This document shows positions 1 through 8,275 of a stretch of 64,000 nucleotides of DNA, piece by piece. Location: the NCBI RefSeq assembly GCF_016863395.1, contig NZ_BOOU01000068.1, positions 61,586 to 125,585 of the forward strand, read 5' to 3'. The notes under the pieces are model-generated. The model was given only the letters and a program-made list of their open reading frames with translations. It made no database searches and was not told where the DNA came from. The number at the start of each line of letters is the position of its first letter. The stretch's first letter is position 1. A program made the position numbers and the translations under genes. Origin of the DNA: Sphaerisporangium rufum. GTDB taxonomy: Bacteria; Actinomycetota; Actinomycetes; Streptosporangiales; Streptosporangiaceae.

Positions 1-679
1 CGATGCGCTCGCAGGTGCCCTCGATGTCGGCGAGGTCGTGGGTGGTCAGCATGATCGTGGTGCCCTCGGCGCGCAGCTGCCGCAGGAAGTCGCGGACCCG
101 GTCCTTGACCGCGATGTCCAGGCCGATGGTGGGTTCGTCCAGGTAGACGATCTTCGGCTGGTGCAGCAGGGCGCAGGCGAGGTCGGCGCGCATCCGCTGG
201 CCGAGGGACAGCTTGCGGGTCACCACCGGGAGCAGCGCGCCCAGGTCCAGCACCTCGTCGAACCGGTCGAGCTGCCGCTGGTAATCGGTGGGCGAGATGT
301 CGTACATGTCGCGCAGCAGGGCCAAGGACTCGCGGACCGGGAGGTCCCACCACAGCTGGGTGCGCTGGCCGAACAGCACGCCGATCTGCCGGGCGTTGGC
401 CTGCCGGTCGCGGTGCGGGACGATGCCGCCGACCCGGACCTCGCCGCCGGTGGGCTCGACGATGCCGGTCAGCAGCTTGATCGTGGTGGATTTGCCGGCG
501 CCGTTCGGGCCGACGTAGGCGAGTGCCTCACCGGGCTCGATCGAAAGATCGATTGCGTCGACCGCGGTCATCGTGGTGAATCGGCGGCGCAGCAGATGCT
601 TCATGGACCCGCGCAGTCCGGGTTCCTTGTCCGGACGGCGAAAGATCTTGGTGAGCGCTCGCGCTTCGACCAGCTTCAC
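1..679 (-). CDS. ABC transporter ATP-binding protein, C-terminus beyond window edge
   Basis: Cytoplasmic ATPase subunit of an ABC-2 type exporter; only the first 226 residues lie in the window. Translating from the GTG at 677-679 gives Walker A (GPNGAGKST, residues 57-65), an unusual Q-loop GQRTQLWWDLP (104-114), a signature SLGQ (158-161), Walker B IVYLDEP (177-183) and the H-loop histidine (TTHD, 212-215). The WWDLP Q-loop is typical of the COG4586 group, which usually pairs with two ABC-2 permeases; those would lie left of the window. The substrate cannot be read. The gene is divergent from the methyltransferase at 887. Confidence 0.85.
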   Translation of the reverse strand, partial: MKLVEARALTKIFRRPDKEPGLRGSMKHLLRRRFTTMTAVDAIDLSIEPGEALAYVGPNGAGKSTTIKLLTGIVEPTGGEVRVGGIVPHRDRQANARQIGVLFGQRTQLWWDLPVRESLALLRDMYDISPTDYQRQLDRFDEVLDLGALLPVVTRKLSLGQRMRADLACALLHQPKIVYLDEPTIGLDIAVKDRVRDFLRQLRAEGTTIMLTTHDLADIEGTCERI

Positions 680-797
680 GCCGTTGATCTTGCCAGGTCA
701 GGACGGATCTTCCCACCGATTTTCCCGTCGGCGGCGGCAACCCTCCTGACCTGGCCGTTCGAGCAGACAGCCGGATTGACCCGATGAATATTCTGCG

Positions 798-856
798 AGA
801 AATCGATAACTTTCATAGAGATAGCAGGCGCCAGCGGCGCACTTACGGGGATAATC
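798..856 (+). promoter_or_regulatory. Upstream element, copy 1, before methyltransferase
   Basis: AGAAAT-GAT-ACTTTCA-GATAG at 798-824 is followed 22 bases later by GGGGATAATC (847-856). The same two blocks, in the same order and at nearly the same spacing, occur before the downstream paralogue (1736-1794). The conservation outside the coding region suggests a shared promoter or operator. Which sigma factor or regulator reads it is unknown. Confidence 0.45.
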
Positions 857-886
857 GGCCATCTGAGGGCGGAAGGAAGGTTCGTG

Positions 887-1699
887 GTGGAGGACGCGGA
901 ACGTCGCGGGTTTCCCGGTATCAACACCAGCGTGCCGAACCTCGCCCGGATGACCGACTACTTACTGGGCGGTAAGGACAACTTCGCCGCCGACCGCCTC
1001 TTCGCCAAGCGGCTGCTCGCCATCGCGCCGGAGATCAACACGATGGCGCACGACGTTCGCGACTTCGTCGGGCGGGTGGTGCGCTTCCTGGCCGGCGAGG
1101 GCATCACGCAGTTCGTCAACGTGGCGTCCTGGCTGCCCACCCAGCGCAACACCCACGAGATCGCCCAGGAGGTCGTCCCGGACGCCCGGGTGGTCTACGT
1201 GGACGACGACCCGGTGGTGCTGGCGCACGCGCGGGCGCTGCTGGCCCGCGACGAGCACACCGGGGTGGTGAAGGGGTCGATCCTGCGGCCGGCCGAGCTG
1301 CTGGAGAGCCCGGAGATGCGGCGGTTCATCGACTTCGACCGGCCGGTGGGCATGCTCATCCCCACCCGGCTGATGTACACCCCCGACAGCCACGAGCCGT
1401 ACAAGGCGGTGGCGCAGGTCCGCGACCGGCTGGCCCCGGGCAGCTTCCTCGCCATGGGCCACACCGCCTACGATTCCCGGCCCGAGCTGGTCGCGCCGAT
1501 GGTCGAGCTGTTCCGCCAGATGCTGCCGGACACCGACGAGCTGCCGCGCACCGTCGAGCAGGTCCGGCGGTTCTTCGCCGGCACCGAGCTGGTGGAGCCG
1601 GGGGTGGTCTACATCCGCAAGTGGCGGCCGGACCACGTGGAGAACACCACCGAGGCGCAGCGGGTGTGGATCGTCGGCGGGGTCGGCCGCGTCCGCTGA
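887..1699 (+). CDS. SAM-dependent methyltransferase, DUF574/Methyltransf_19 family (copy 1)
   Basis: Putative cytoplasmic S-adenosylmethionine-dependent methyltransferase of 270 residues, the usual family length; the substrate of this actinomycete family is unknown. Hallmarks: DYLLGGKDNFAAD near the N-terminus, NTHEIAQ, and the adenosine-side acidic strand RVVYVDDDPVVL. The SAM motif I region reads NVASWLPT instead of the usual D-x-G-x-GLPT form, so the first acid and glycines are lost. Two consecutive GTG codons (884, 887) could start it; 887 lies 6 bases after GGAAGGAAGG and aligns exactly with the start of the paralogue at 1829. The two proteins are roughly three quarters identical by eye. 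Confidence 0.85.
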   Translation: MEDAERRGFPGINTSVPNLARMTDYLLGGKDNFAADRLFAKRLLAIAPEINTMAHDVRDFVGRVVRFLAGEGITQFVNVASWLPTQRNTHEIAQEVVPDARVVYVDDDPVVLAHARALLARDEHTGVVKGSILRPAELLESPEMRRFIDFDRPVGMLIPTRLMYTPDSHEPYKAVAQVRDRLAPGSFLAMGHTAYDSRPELVAPMVELFRQMLPDTDELPRTVEQVRRFFAGTELVEPGVVYIRKWRPDHVENTTEAQRVWIVGGVGRVR

Positions 1700-1735
1700 C
1701 CGGCGGCGGGCAGGGGAAGCTTGCCGAGTTGTGCC

Positions 1736-1794
1736 AGAAATGATGACTTTCAGAGTGATAGTCCCGCTGGTTAAGTGTGGTTGACGGGATAATC
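1736..1794 (+). promoter_or_regulatory. Upstream element, copy 2, before methyltransferase
   Basis: AGAAAT-GAT-ACTTTCA-GATAG at 1736-1761 followed by GGGATAATC at 1786-1794 repeats the arrangement found before the first paralogue. It differs from copy 1 by one deletion and a few substitutions. Each paralogue therefore appears to have its own promoter rather than being read through. Confidence 0.45.
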
Positions 1795-1828
1795 ACCACC
1801 ATCGGGGGATCGGCGAAGGAGGCCCGGG

Positions 1829-2641
1829 ATGAGCGACGCGGAGCGGCGGGAAGCGCCCGGGCTGAGTGCCAACGTCCCGAACATCGCGCGGTTGAGCGAC
1901 TACCTGCTGGGCGGCAAGGACAACTTCGCCGCCGACCGGGCATTCGCCAAGCACCTGCTGCGGATCGCCCCCGAGGTGCACACCATGGCGGTGGACACCC
2001 GGGCGTTCCTGGAACGGGTGGTGCGCCACCTGGCCGGCGAGGGCATCCGGCAGTTCGTCAACGTGGCCTCCGGGCTGCCGACCCAGCGCAACACCCACGA
2101 GATCGCCCAGGAGCTCGTCCCGGACGCCCGGGTGGTGTACGTCGACGACGACCCGGTGGTGCTGTCGCACGCGCGCGCCATCCTGGCCCGGGACGAGAAC
2201 ACCGGGGTGGTCAAGGGCTCGATCCTGCGGCCGGCCGAGATGCTCGCCGACCCCGAGATGCTGCGCCTGATCGACTTCACCCGGCCGGTGGGTGTGGTGA
2301 TCCCGGCCCGGCTGCAGTACATCCCGGACGCCGAGGAGCCGTACAAGGCGGTGGCCTTCGTGCGGGACCACATCGCCTCCGGCAGCTTCCTGGCGATCGG
2401 GCACGCGGCCTTCGACACGCGGCCGGAGCTGGTGGCGCCGGTGATCGAGCTGTTCCGGCAGATGATCCCGCAGGCCGACGGGGCGATCCGCGGCCAGGAG
2501 AAGATCCGGCGGTTCTTCGACGGCACCGAGCTGGTCGATCCGGGCCTGGTGTACATCCGCAAGTGGCGGCCGGAGCGCTCGGAGAGCCTCACCCAGGCGC
2601 AGCGCGTCTGGATCGTCGGCGGGGTCGGCCGGGTGCCCTGA
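1829..2641 (+). CDS. SAM-dependent methyltransferase, DUF574/Methyltransf_19 family (copy 2)
   Basis: Paralogue of the preceding gene, also 270 residues, with the same DYLLGGKDNFAAD, NTHEIAQ and RVVYVDDDPVVL blocks. Its motif I reads NVASGLPT, keeping one glycine that copy 1 replaces with Trp, but still lacking the leading Asp. The ATG at 1829 follows AAGGAGG with 6 bases between. The two genes are a tandem duplication 129 bases apart. The 3' end is convergent with the TauE/SafE gene, with 10 bases between the stops. The substrate is unknown. Confidence 0.87.
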   Translation: MSDAERREAPGLSANVPNIARLSDYLLGGKDNFAADRAFAKHLLRIAPEVHTMAVDTRAFLERVVRHLAGEGIRQFVNVASGLPTQRNTHEIAQELVPDARVVYVDDDPVVLSHARAILARDENTGVVKGSILRPAEMLADPEMLRLIDFTRPVGVVIPARLQYIPDAEEPYKAVAFVRDHIASGSFLAIGHAAFDTRPELVAPVIELFRQMIPQADGAIRGQEKIRRFFDGTELVDPGLVYIRKWRPERSESLTQAQRVWIVGGVGRVP

Positions 2642-2651
2642 GCCGGCCGGC

Positions 2652-3410
2652 TCAGGACTGGTAGGCGTCATAGCCGAGCTTGGCCGCGACGGCCAGGCCG
2701 CAGACGGCGGCCAGGATCCGCAGGCTCTGCCCGGGCATCCGCCGGACGATCATCGGGCCCAGCCGCCCGCCGAGCAGGAACCCGGCGCCCAGCGGCGCGA
2801 CGGCGCCCCAGTCCACCGGGCCGAAGAACGCGAAGCCGACGGCGGCGACCGCGTTGGCGAAGGCGGCGACGACGTTCTTGACCGCGTTGACCCGGGCCAG
2901 CGAGCGGTCCAGCGCGGTGGCGAGCACGGCGAGCATGATGATCCCGCCGGCCGCGCCGAAGTACCCGGTGTAGATCGAGACGCCGAAGACGGCGGCGCGC
3001 AGCGGGCGGCCGTTCTCCCCGCCGAGGCCGGCCTGTCCGGGACGCGGCTCGCGCAGCAGCAGGAGCAGCGACGCCGCCGCGATCAGCCACGGGGCGATCA
3101 CCTCGAACGCCCGGGCCGGGGTGACCAGCAGCAGGGCCGCGCCGACGGCGCCGCCGAGCGCGGTCGCGACGCCGAGCCGCCGGATGAGCGGGCCCTGGCC
3201 GACGAGCTCGGGCCGGGAGCCGGCCGCGGCGCCCATCCCGGTGAACAGCAGCGCGATGGTGTTGGTGACGTTCGCGGTGAGCGGTGGCAGGCCGAAGGCC
3301 AGCAGCGCCGGGTACGACACGATCGACGCCAGGCTCACCACCGTACTGACCACCCCGGCCGCCACGCCGACCGCGACCAGACCTAGTACCTCGGTGAACA
3401 CACCCAGCAC
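2652..3410 (-). CDS. TauE/SafE-family membrane permease
   Basis: Integral membrane protein of 252 residues in the TauE/SafE (sulfite exporter) family, which moves small anions, often sulfur oxyanions or organosulfonates. About eight hydrophobic segments are visible in two halves. Each half carries the small-residue motif typical of the family: PPLTANVTNTIALLFTG near residue 41 and GYFGAAGGIIML near residue 148. GTG start at 3410. No sulfur genes are adjacent, so the substrate stays open. Confidence 0.8.
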   Translation of the reverse strand: MLGVFTEVLGLVAVGVAAGVVSTVVSLASIVSYPALLAFGLPPLTANVTNTIALLFTGMGAAAGSRPELVGQGPLIRRLGVATALGGAVGAALLLVTPARAFEVIAPWLIAAASLLLLLREPRPGQAGLGGENGRPLRAAVFGVSIYTGYFGAAGGIIMLAVLATALDRSLARVNAVKNVVAAFANAVAAVGFAFFGPVDWGAVAPLGAGFLLGGRLGPMIVRRMPGQSLRILAAVCGLAVAAKLGYDAYQS

Positions 3411-3539
3411 TCAACCACAGCCGCCGGAACCCGGTTCGGCCGCCTCCCCGGTGGAGACGGGGCGAATGCCCGGTATGCGAAAGGATGGGGCCGGCGGCGT
3501 GCCCATCCGGGGGCCGGGCCGCGGAAGGGACGGGTGGCC

Positions 3540-4481
3540 ATGCAGAGGAATCCACTGGGGTCCACCGGGCTCGCGGTGACGCCGCTGTGCGCCGGGGCGA
3601 GCGTGCTCGGCGGCGGCGGCCAGGAGGTGTTCGGCTACCGGGTGGACGCCGAGCAGGCGGTGGCCACCCTGCTGGAGGTCTTCGACAGCGAGCTCAACTT
3701 CCTGGACACCTCCAACGAGTACGGCGACGGGGAGAGCGAGCGGCGGATCGGCGCGGCGATCCGCGCCCACGGCGGGCTGCCGCCGGGGTTCGTGCTGGCC
3801 ACCAAGGTCGATCCGGATCCGGTGACCGGCGACTTCTCCGGCGACCGGGTCCGGACGTCGGTGGCCGAGAGCCTGGAGCGGCTCGGCGTGACCCGCGTCC
3901 CGCTGCTCTACTTCCACGACCCGGAGCGGATCGACTTCGACCAGGCCATGGCGCCCGGCGGGGCGGTCGAGGCGCTGATCGCGCTGCGCGCGGAGGGCGT
4001 GGTCGGGCACCTGGGCGTCGCGGGCGGGCCGGTCGATCTGCTCCGCCGGTACCTCGGCACCGGCGCCTTCGAAGTGGTGATCACCCACAACCGGTTCACC
4101 CTGGTCGACCGGTCCGCCGGCCCGTTGCTGGACGACGCGGCCGCCCGCGGCGTCGCCGTGGTGAACGCGGCCCCGTACGGGGGCGGCATGCTGGTCAAGG
4201 GCCCGGATGCCCAGCCGCGGTACGCCTACCGGCTCGCCAGCGACGCCACCCGCGACCGGGTACGGGCCATGGCGGAGGCGTGCGAGGCACACGGCGTCCC
4301 GCTGGCCGCGGCGGCGCTGCAGTGGTCGATGCGCGACGAGCGGATCGCCTCCACGATCGTCGGCTTCTCGGCGCCCGGCCGGGTGTCGCGCACCCTGGAA
4401 CTGGCCCGGTGGCCGATCCCGGACGAGCTGTGGCCGGCGCTGGCGCGCTCGGCCGCCCCCGAGGAGGACTGGCTGCACTGA
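3540..4481 (+). CDS. Aldo/keto reductase
   Basis: NAD(P)H-dependent oxidoreductase of the aldo/keto reductase superfamily, closest in style to the D-threo-aldose/L-fucose dehydrogenase group; 313 residues. Visible landmarks are LGSTGL at the N-terminus, FLDTSNEYGDGESE with the catalytic Asp and Tyr, ATKVD with the active-site Lys, and LLYFHDPE where most members have DxxxxH. The ATG at 3540 is preferred over the GTG at 3534 because AGGGA ends 9 bases upstream of it. A single transcription unit, convergent with the TetR gene. Confidence 0.82.
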   Translation: MQRNPLGSTGLAVTPLCAGASVLGGGGQEVFGYRVDAEQAVATLLEVFDSELNFLDTSNEYGDGESERRIGAAIRAHGGLPPGFVLATKVDPDPVTGDFSGDRVRTSVAESLERLGVTRVPLLYFHDPERIDFDQAMAPGGAVEALIALRAEGVVGHLGVAGGPVDLLRRYLGTGAFEVVITHNRFTLVDRSAGPLLDDAAARGVAVVNAAPYGGGMLVKGPDAQPRYAYRLASDATRDRVRAMAEACEAHGVPLAAAALQWSMRDERIASTIVGFSAPGRVSRTLELARWPIPDELWPALARSAAPEEDWLH

Positions 4482-4613
4482 CGGGGCCGTCCGGCGGACC
4501 GTCACCGGACGTCGAACGTGAACTCACCGGCCCGCGGGCACGCGGCCGGGTCGCCCCGGCCGGCGGTGCGCCGCACCGGATGGCGAGCGCGGGGTTCATC
4601 GGCGGGCGCGCGG

Positions 4614-5249
4614 TCACCGGACGTCCGGCTCGGCGAGCAGGGCGTGACCGAGCTGGTCGGCGGCCCAGCGCTGCCAGGCGGTCACCGGCCAGCCGCACTC
4701 GCCGGTCATCACCAGGAACAGGTCGGGCGACAGCAGGCCGACGGTGATCTCGGTGGCCCGGCGCCGGGACAGGCCGCGGCGCAGGGCGTGCCGGGCGGCC
4801 AGGATGGCGACGAACGCGCCGTGCGCGGTGTGCCGCTGCTCGGTGTTCGCCGCCCACTGGGCGGCCATGTCGGCGTCGCCGGCCGCGGCGTCCCGGACCA
4901 CCGCGAGCACCGGGGCGACCCGGGCCAGGATCTCGCCGCTCACCCGCGTCCAGCCCTGGACGGCGGCCCGCGCGTCCGGCGCCTCGCGCAGCGCGGCGAA
5001 GAAGGGCCGGTCGAGCAGCGGGACCGGCTCATCGTCGCCCGCCGAGGCGACGTCCACCACGTGCTTGAGCAGCGCGCTCTTGTTGCCGTACTGGAAGTAG
5101 ACCGTCTGCACCGAGACTCCGGCGGCGTCCGCGACGTCCTGGAAGGTCGTCCCGGTGTATCCGCGGGCGACGAAGAGCCCCCGGGCGGCCGCCACGATGC
5201 GCGCCCTGGTCTGCGCCGACCGGCGCCGCGCCCCCTTGACCTCCGGCAT
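4614..5249 (-). CDS. TetR-family transcriptional regulator
   Basis: DNA-binding repressor of 211 residues. The N-terminal helix-turn-helix is intact (TRARIVAAARGLFVARGYTG then FQDVADAAGVSVQTVYFQYGNKSAL, residues about 14-60); the C-terminal ligand domain is family-specific. It is divergent from the VOC-cupin pair, and the 47-base gap between the starts holds a strong palindrome (5251-5286). It very likely represses both itself and that pair. The ligand is unknown. Confidence 0.9.
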   Translation of the reverse strand: MPEVKGARRRSAQTRARIVAAARGLFVARGYTGTTFQDVADAAGVSVQTVYFQYGNKSALLKHVVDVASAGDDEPVPLLDRPFFAALREAPDARAAVQGWTRVSGEILARVAPVLAVVRDAAAGDADMAAQWAANTEQRHTAHGAFVAILAARHALRRGLSRRRATEITVGLLSPDLFLVMTGECGWPVTAWQRWAADQLGHALLAEPDVR

Positions 5250-5250
5250 G

Positions 5251-5286
5251 GATTTAAAGTACCACTTTAAAGTACGACTTTAAATC
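5251..5286. promoter_or_regulatory. TetR operator with three TTTAAA boxes
   Basis: A 36-base imperfect palindrome. The outer arms GATTTAAAGT (5251-5260) and ACTTTAAATC (5277-5286) match perfectly, and the centre ACTTTAAAGT (5264-5273) is itself a perfect 10-base palindrome. The three TTTAAA cores are 13 bases apart. In GC-rich DNA this AT-rich block stands out. It sits between the divergent TetR and VOC genes and abuts the VOC ribosome binding site AGGAGG (5287-5292). Confidence 0.82.
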
Positions 5287-5296
5287 AGGAGGTCTG

Positions 5297-5689
5297 ATGG
5301 CCGCGCTGCGCGGGTTCCACCACGTCAAGTTGCCGGTCTCCGATCTCCGGGCGAGCATCGACTGGTACCGGCGCGTGCTGCGCCTGGACGTCGCGATCGA
5401 GTTCGTCGAGGAGGGCGTGCTGCGCGGGGTCGCGATGGCCGACCCCGGCGGGACCCTGCTGATCGCGTTGCGCGAGGACGCCGGCCGCGCCGCCGGGCTG
5501 CGCGGCTTCGACCCGCTCGCCCTGGGCGTTCCCCGGCTGGACGACCTGAAGGAATGGGCCGCCCACCTGGACGCGGCCGGAGTCACCCACTCCGGGATCG
5601 CCGCGGGCAGCGCCGGCCGGCTCATCGCCGGCCTCACCGACCCGGACGGGATCGAGATCCGGCTCTACACCATGGAGAAGGGCGAATGA
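5297..5689 (+). CDS. VOC-family (glyoxalase/dioxygenase fold) protein
   Basis: Small metal-binding-fold protein of 130 residues with the vicinal oxygen chelate pattern: GFHHVKLPVSDLRASIDWYRR at the N-terminus, a central GTLLIALRED strand, and LTDPDGIEIRLY at the C-terminus with the metal-ligand Glu. Reaction unknown; relatives include glyoxalases, ring-cleaving dioxygenases and antibiotic-binding proteins. The start follows AGGAGG by only 4 bases. Its stop overlaps the next start (ATGA at 5686-5689), so it is translationally coupled to the cupin gene under the TetR operator. Confidence 0.85.
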   Translation: MAALRGFHHVKLPVSDLRASIDWYRRVLRLDVAIEFVEEGVLRGVAMADPGGTLLIALREDAGRAAGLRGFDPLALGVPRLDDLKEWAAHLDAAGVTHSGIAAGSAGRLIAGLTDPDGIEIRLYTMEKGE

Positions 5690-6135
5690 CCGTACTGCAC
5701 CTGCCGGCCGGCGCCGGGCCGGCCCACCGGTTCCTCGGCACCACGATGACCGTGAAGGCGGGCGGCCGGGAGACCGGCCGGGCGCTCACCCTCATCGAAC
5801 AGGAGTGCCCGCCGGGATTCGCCACGCCCTCCCACGTGCACCACCACGACGACGAGGCCTTCTACGTGCTGGCCGGCGTGCTGCACGCGTACGGGGACGA
5901 CGGCGTGCGGGAGGCGGGGCCGGGGTCGTTCCTGGTGCTCCCCCGCGGGCGCCCGCACGCGCTGGCGAACCGGCAGGACGTGCCGCTGCGCCTGCTGCAG
6001 CTGACCTGGCCGGCCGGTTTCGAGCACTTCGTCACCGAGGTCGCCGCCCTGGGCGCCGGACCGGCGGACCCGGCCCGGCTGGCGGAGGTGGCCGCCCGGC
6101 ACGGCTACCAGATCACCGGCCCGCCGCCGGCCTGA
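5686..6135 (+). CDS. Cupin-domain protein
   Basis: Single-domain cupin of 149 residues. The metal site is readable: His50, His52 and Glu57 in PSHVHHHDDEAFYVLAG, and His91 in LPRGRPHALAN. This quercetin-dioxygenase-like cupin could be an enzyme or a binding protein. Its start overlaps the VOC stop by 4 bases, so both are made together and probably act on the same TetR-sensed compound. The last 23 bases overlap the end of the convergent sirtuin gene. Confidence 0.86.
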   Translation: MTVLHLPAGAGPAHRFLGTTMTVKAGGRETGRALTLIEQECPPGFATPSHVHHHDDEAFYVLAGVLHAYGDDGVREAGPGSFLVLPRGRPHALANRQDVPLRLLQLTWPAGFEHFVTEVAALGAGPADPARLAEVAARHGYQITGPPPA

Positions 6136-6985
6136 CGGCGCCGGCGGCCGGACGGTCGGACCCGGCGGCGGCCAGCCGGGCGGCGGCGGGCAGCACGGTG
6201 CCGAGCGGGGCGTCGACGGTGAGCGTGGCGTGATCGTCGCCCCGGGTCGGCCCCTGGTTCACGATGGCCACCGGGATGTCCAGCTTCGCGGCGTGCAGCA
6301 CGAACCGGCGGCCGGACATGACGGTCAGCGACGACCCCAGCACCAGCAGGGCGCGGGAGCGCTCGACCATGGCGTAACAGTCGCGGACCCGGGCGGGCGG
6401 CACGGTCTCGCCGAAGAAGACCACGTCCGGCTTCAGCACGCCGTCGCAGGACCGGCAGCCGACGACCCGGAAGCCGTCGATCGCCGCCTCCGGCAGGTCG
6501 ACGTCGCCGTCCGGGTTGATCGCGATGGCCCGGGCGTCGAACCCCGGGTTGGCCGCGCGCAGCCGCGCGTCCAGCTCCTCGCGGGAGGTGATCTCCCGGC
6601 AGTCCAGGCAGACGACGTCGCGCAGGCCGCCGTGCAGCTCGATCACCTCGCGGGCGCCGCCCTCCTGGTGCAGACCGTCGACGTTCTGCGTCACGATGCC
6701 GGCCAGCAGCCCGCACCGCTCCAGCTCGGCGACCGCGCGGTGACCGGCGTTCGGCGCGGCCCGGGCCATCGACCGCCAGCCGAGGTGGCTGCGCGCCCAG
6801 TAGCGCCGGCGGGCCGCCTCGGCGCCGACGAACGTCTGGTAGGTCATCGGGGTGTGCCGGCGCAGCGACCCGCTGGGCCCGCGGTAGTCGGGGATGCCGG
6901 ACTCGGTGGACAGGCCCGCCCCGCTGAGCACCATCACGCCGCCCCCGGCCAGGAGGCCCGCCAGCATGCTCGTGCCGTCGCTCAC
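6113..6985 (-). CDS. NAD-dependent protein deacetylase, Sir2 family
   Basis: Sirtuin of about 290 residues that removes acyl groups from lysines using NAD+. Seen: the NAD motif GAGLSTESGIPDYRG (22-36), QNVDGLH (100-106), catalytic His118 in LHGG, and a four-Cys zinc site (Cys126, Cys129, Cys177, Cys180). The Ala/Pro-rich C-terminal tail has no obvious fold. Start uncertain: GTG 6985 gives MSDGTS but GGAAGG abuts it directly; GTG 7003 and ATG 6967 are alternatives. The 3' end overlaps the cupin gene on the other strand. Confidence 0.9.
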   Translation of the reverse strand: MSDGTSMLAGLLAGGGVMVLSGAGLSTESGIPDYRGPSGSLRRHTPMTYQTFVGAEAARRRYWARSHLGWRSMARAAPNAGHRAVAELERCGLLAGIVTQNVDGLHQEGGAREVIELHGGLRDVVCLDCREITSREELDARLRAANPGFDARAIAINPDGDVDLPEAAIDGFRVVGCRSCDGVLKPDVVFFGETVPPARVRDCYAMVERSRALLVLGSSLTVMSGRRFVLHAAKLDIPVAIVNQGPTRGDDHATLTVDAPLGTVLPAAARLAAAGSDRPAAGAVRPAAGR

Positions 6986-7242
6986 CCTTCCATGCTGCCT
7001 CACCCCCCGCCATGCCCGGACCGGCCGGGCATCACGGCAGAAACCGACGGCCACTCGCGACGCAGCGGCCGGCACGTCCCTGGCCGGGAGACGGGCGGCA
7101 CCTTGACACGGGTGCCCGCCGATCGCTCACATATCGGCCCGCCAGAACTCCACAGTCACCCCGAAATAGGTTCAATAGCTAATAGCCACCCCCGATAACC
7201 ACGAGCCGGACAACGAGGGAATCAACCGAGATAACCGCGACG

Positions 7243-7581
7243 GTGATTGACAGCGACGTCGATCCATGTGACATTAAGGCGGCTCTGAATCACGCGGGAG
7301 AATGGGTGCCGATGAACGGACCGTGGGAGGCGGATGCCGGAACCGGGTTTCTCCGCAGGCTCGGCAGGTCGATGAAGGAACTCGGCGAAACCGCCAACAC
7401 CGATGGATGTCCCGACATCTGGGAGCTGGAGAACGGGGATATCGCGGTGGTGGGCCGGGACGTCACCGCGGCCTACGCGGGACGGCTGCCGGCCGATGTC
7501 ACCATTCGTTCCGACGAGCGGCTGGTCATGATTCCCCGGCGTCTCCTGGCGTCCGCCAAACCGGACATCCCCGATGCTTGA
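7243..7581 (+). CDS. Conserved small actinobacterial protein
   Basis: Protein of 112 residues (or 89 from the ATG at 7312) of unknown function. The core CPDIWELENGDIAVVGRDVTAAY...LP...ERLVMIPRRLLASAKPDIP matches a small-protein pattern I know from many actinomycete genomes, often beside DUF6879 genes; this is memory-based and unsearched. Its stop overlaps the next start by 8 bases (7574-7581), so translation is coupled. No membrane segment or signal is visible. The GTG at 7243 has no clear ribosome site. Confidence 0.65.
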   Translation: MIDSDVDPCDIKAALNHAGEWVPMNGPWEADAGTGFLRRLGRSMKELGETANTDGCPDIWELENGDIAVVGRDVTAAYAGRLPADVTIRSDERLVMIPRRLLASAKPDIPDA

Positions 7582-8197
7582 GAAGCTGCACCGGCTGCCG
7601 GCGGCCGAGTCGCTGGACCTCGCCGGTTACCGCAGTGACTTCCAGCGGCACTTCTGGACGGCCGACGTCACCTGGAAGCTGGAACGGCGACTGACCTTCC
7701 GGGAGCCCTACACACCGAGTTGGTCGGCCATGGCGCAAGGCGACTGGGCGAGATCGCTGAGCCTCGCCGCGGGCATGCGCGCCGAACGGGCCGAGCATCA
7801 ACGAGAACTCGACCGCCACGGCATCATCCAGCGGCGTATCCGTTTCGTCTGTAATCCGCCGACCCCGTACCTGCAGTGGGAACTACAGCTTCTGTTCCAT
7901 TGGGCCGAGCTGGGAGAGCAGATCCGGGTCCTGCCCGTCGAGGCCGCCGAGGCCCTGGAGGGGGACGCGGTCCTGCCCGAGGTCGTGATCCTCGGCGACC
8001 GGCGTCCGGACCCCGTCATGTACGAGATCGGCTACACCGACGGGCTGCTGTCCGGTGCACGCCGTTTCGATGATCTCGACGTCATCGAATCATGCCGGAA
8101 CGAGATCAGGGAGCTGTGGGAGCGCGGCGGTGATCTGCTGCCGTACTTTCACCGGGAGATCCAGAATCTTCCCCCGCCGCCGCCTCAGGGGGTATGA
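7574..8197 (+). CDS. DUF6879-family protein
   Basis: Soluble protein of 207 residues, recognised by the pattern of the DUF6879 family: an aromatic-rich start (DFQRHFWTADVTWKLE), a central charged RRIRFVCNPPTPYLQWEL block and MYEIGYTDGLLSGARRFDD near the C-terminus. No catalytic motif is evident and the function is unknown. Overlapping start with the small protein upstream. The DUF6082-like membrane gene follows 78 bases later on the same strand, so the three probably form one unit. Confidence 0.75.
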   Translation: MLEKLHRLPAAESLDLAGYRSDFQRHFWTADVTWKLERRLTFREPYTPSWSAMAQGDWARSLSLAAGMRAERAEHQRELDRHGIIQRRIRFVCNPPTPYLQWELQLLFHWAELGEQIRVLPVEAAEALEGDAVLPEVVILGDRRPDPVMYEIGYTDGLLSGARRFDDLDVIESCRNEIRELWERGGDLLPYFHREIQNLPPPPPQGV

Positions 8198-8275
8198 AAG
8201 GCGGCATGGCCGCCAGGAAATCTTCGCAGCGAAGCTCCACGAAGCATTACCAACCTGACCACAGCCCGACATCTC

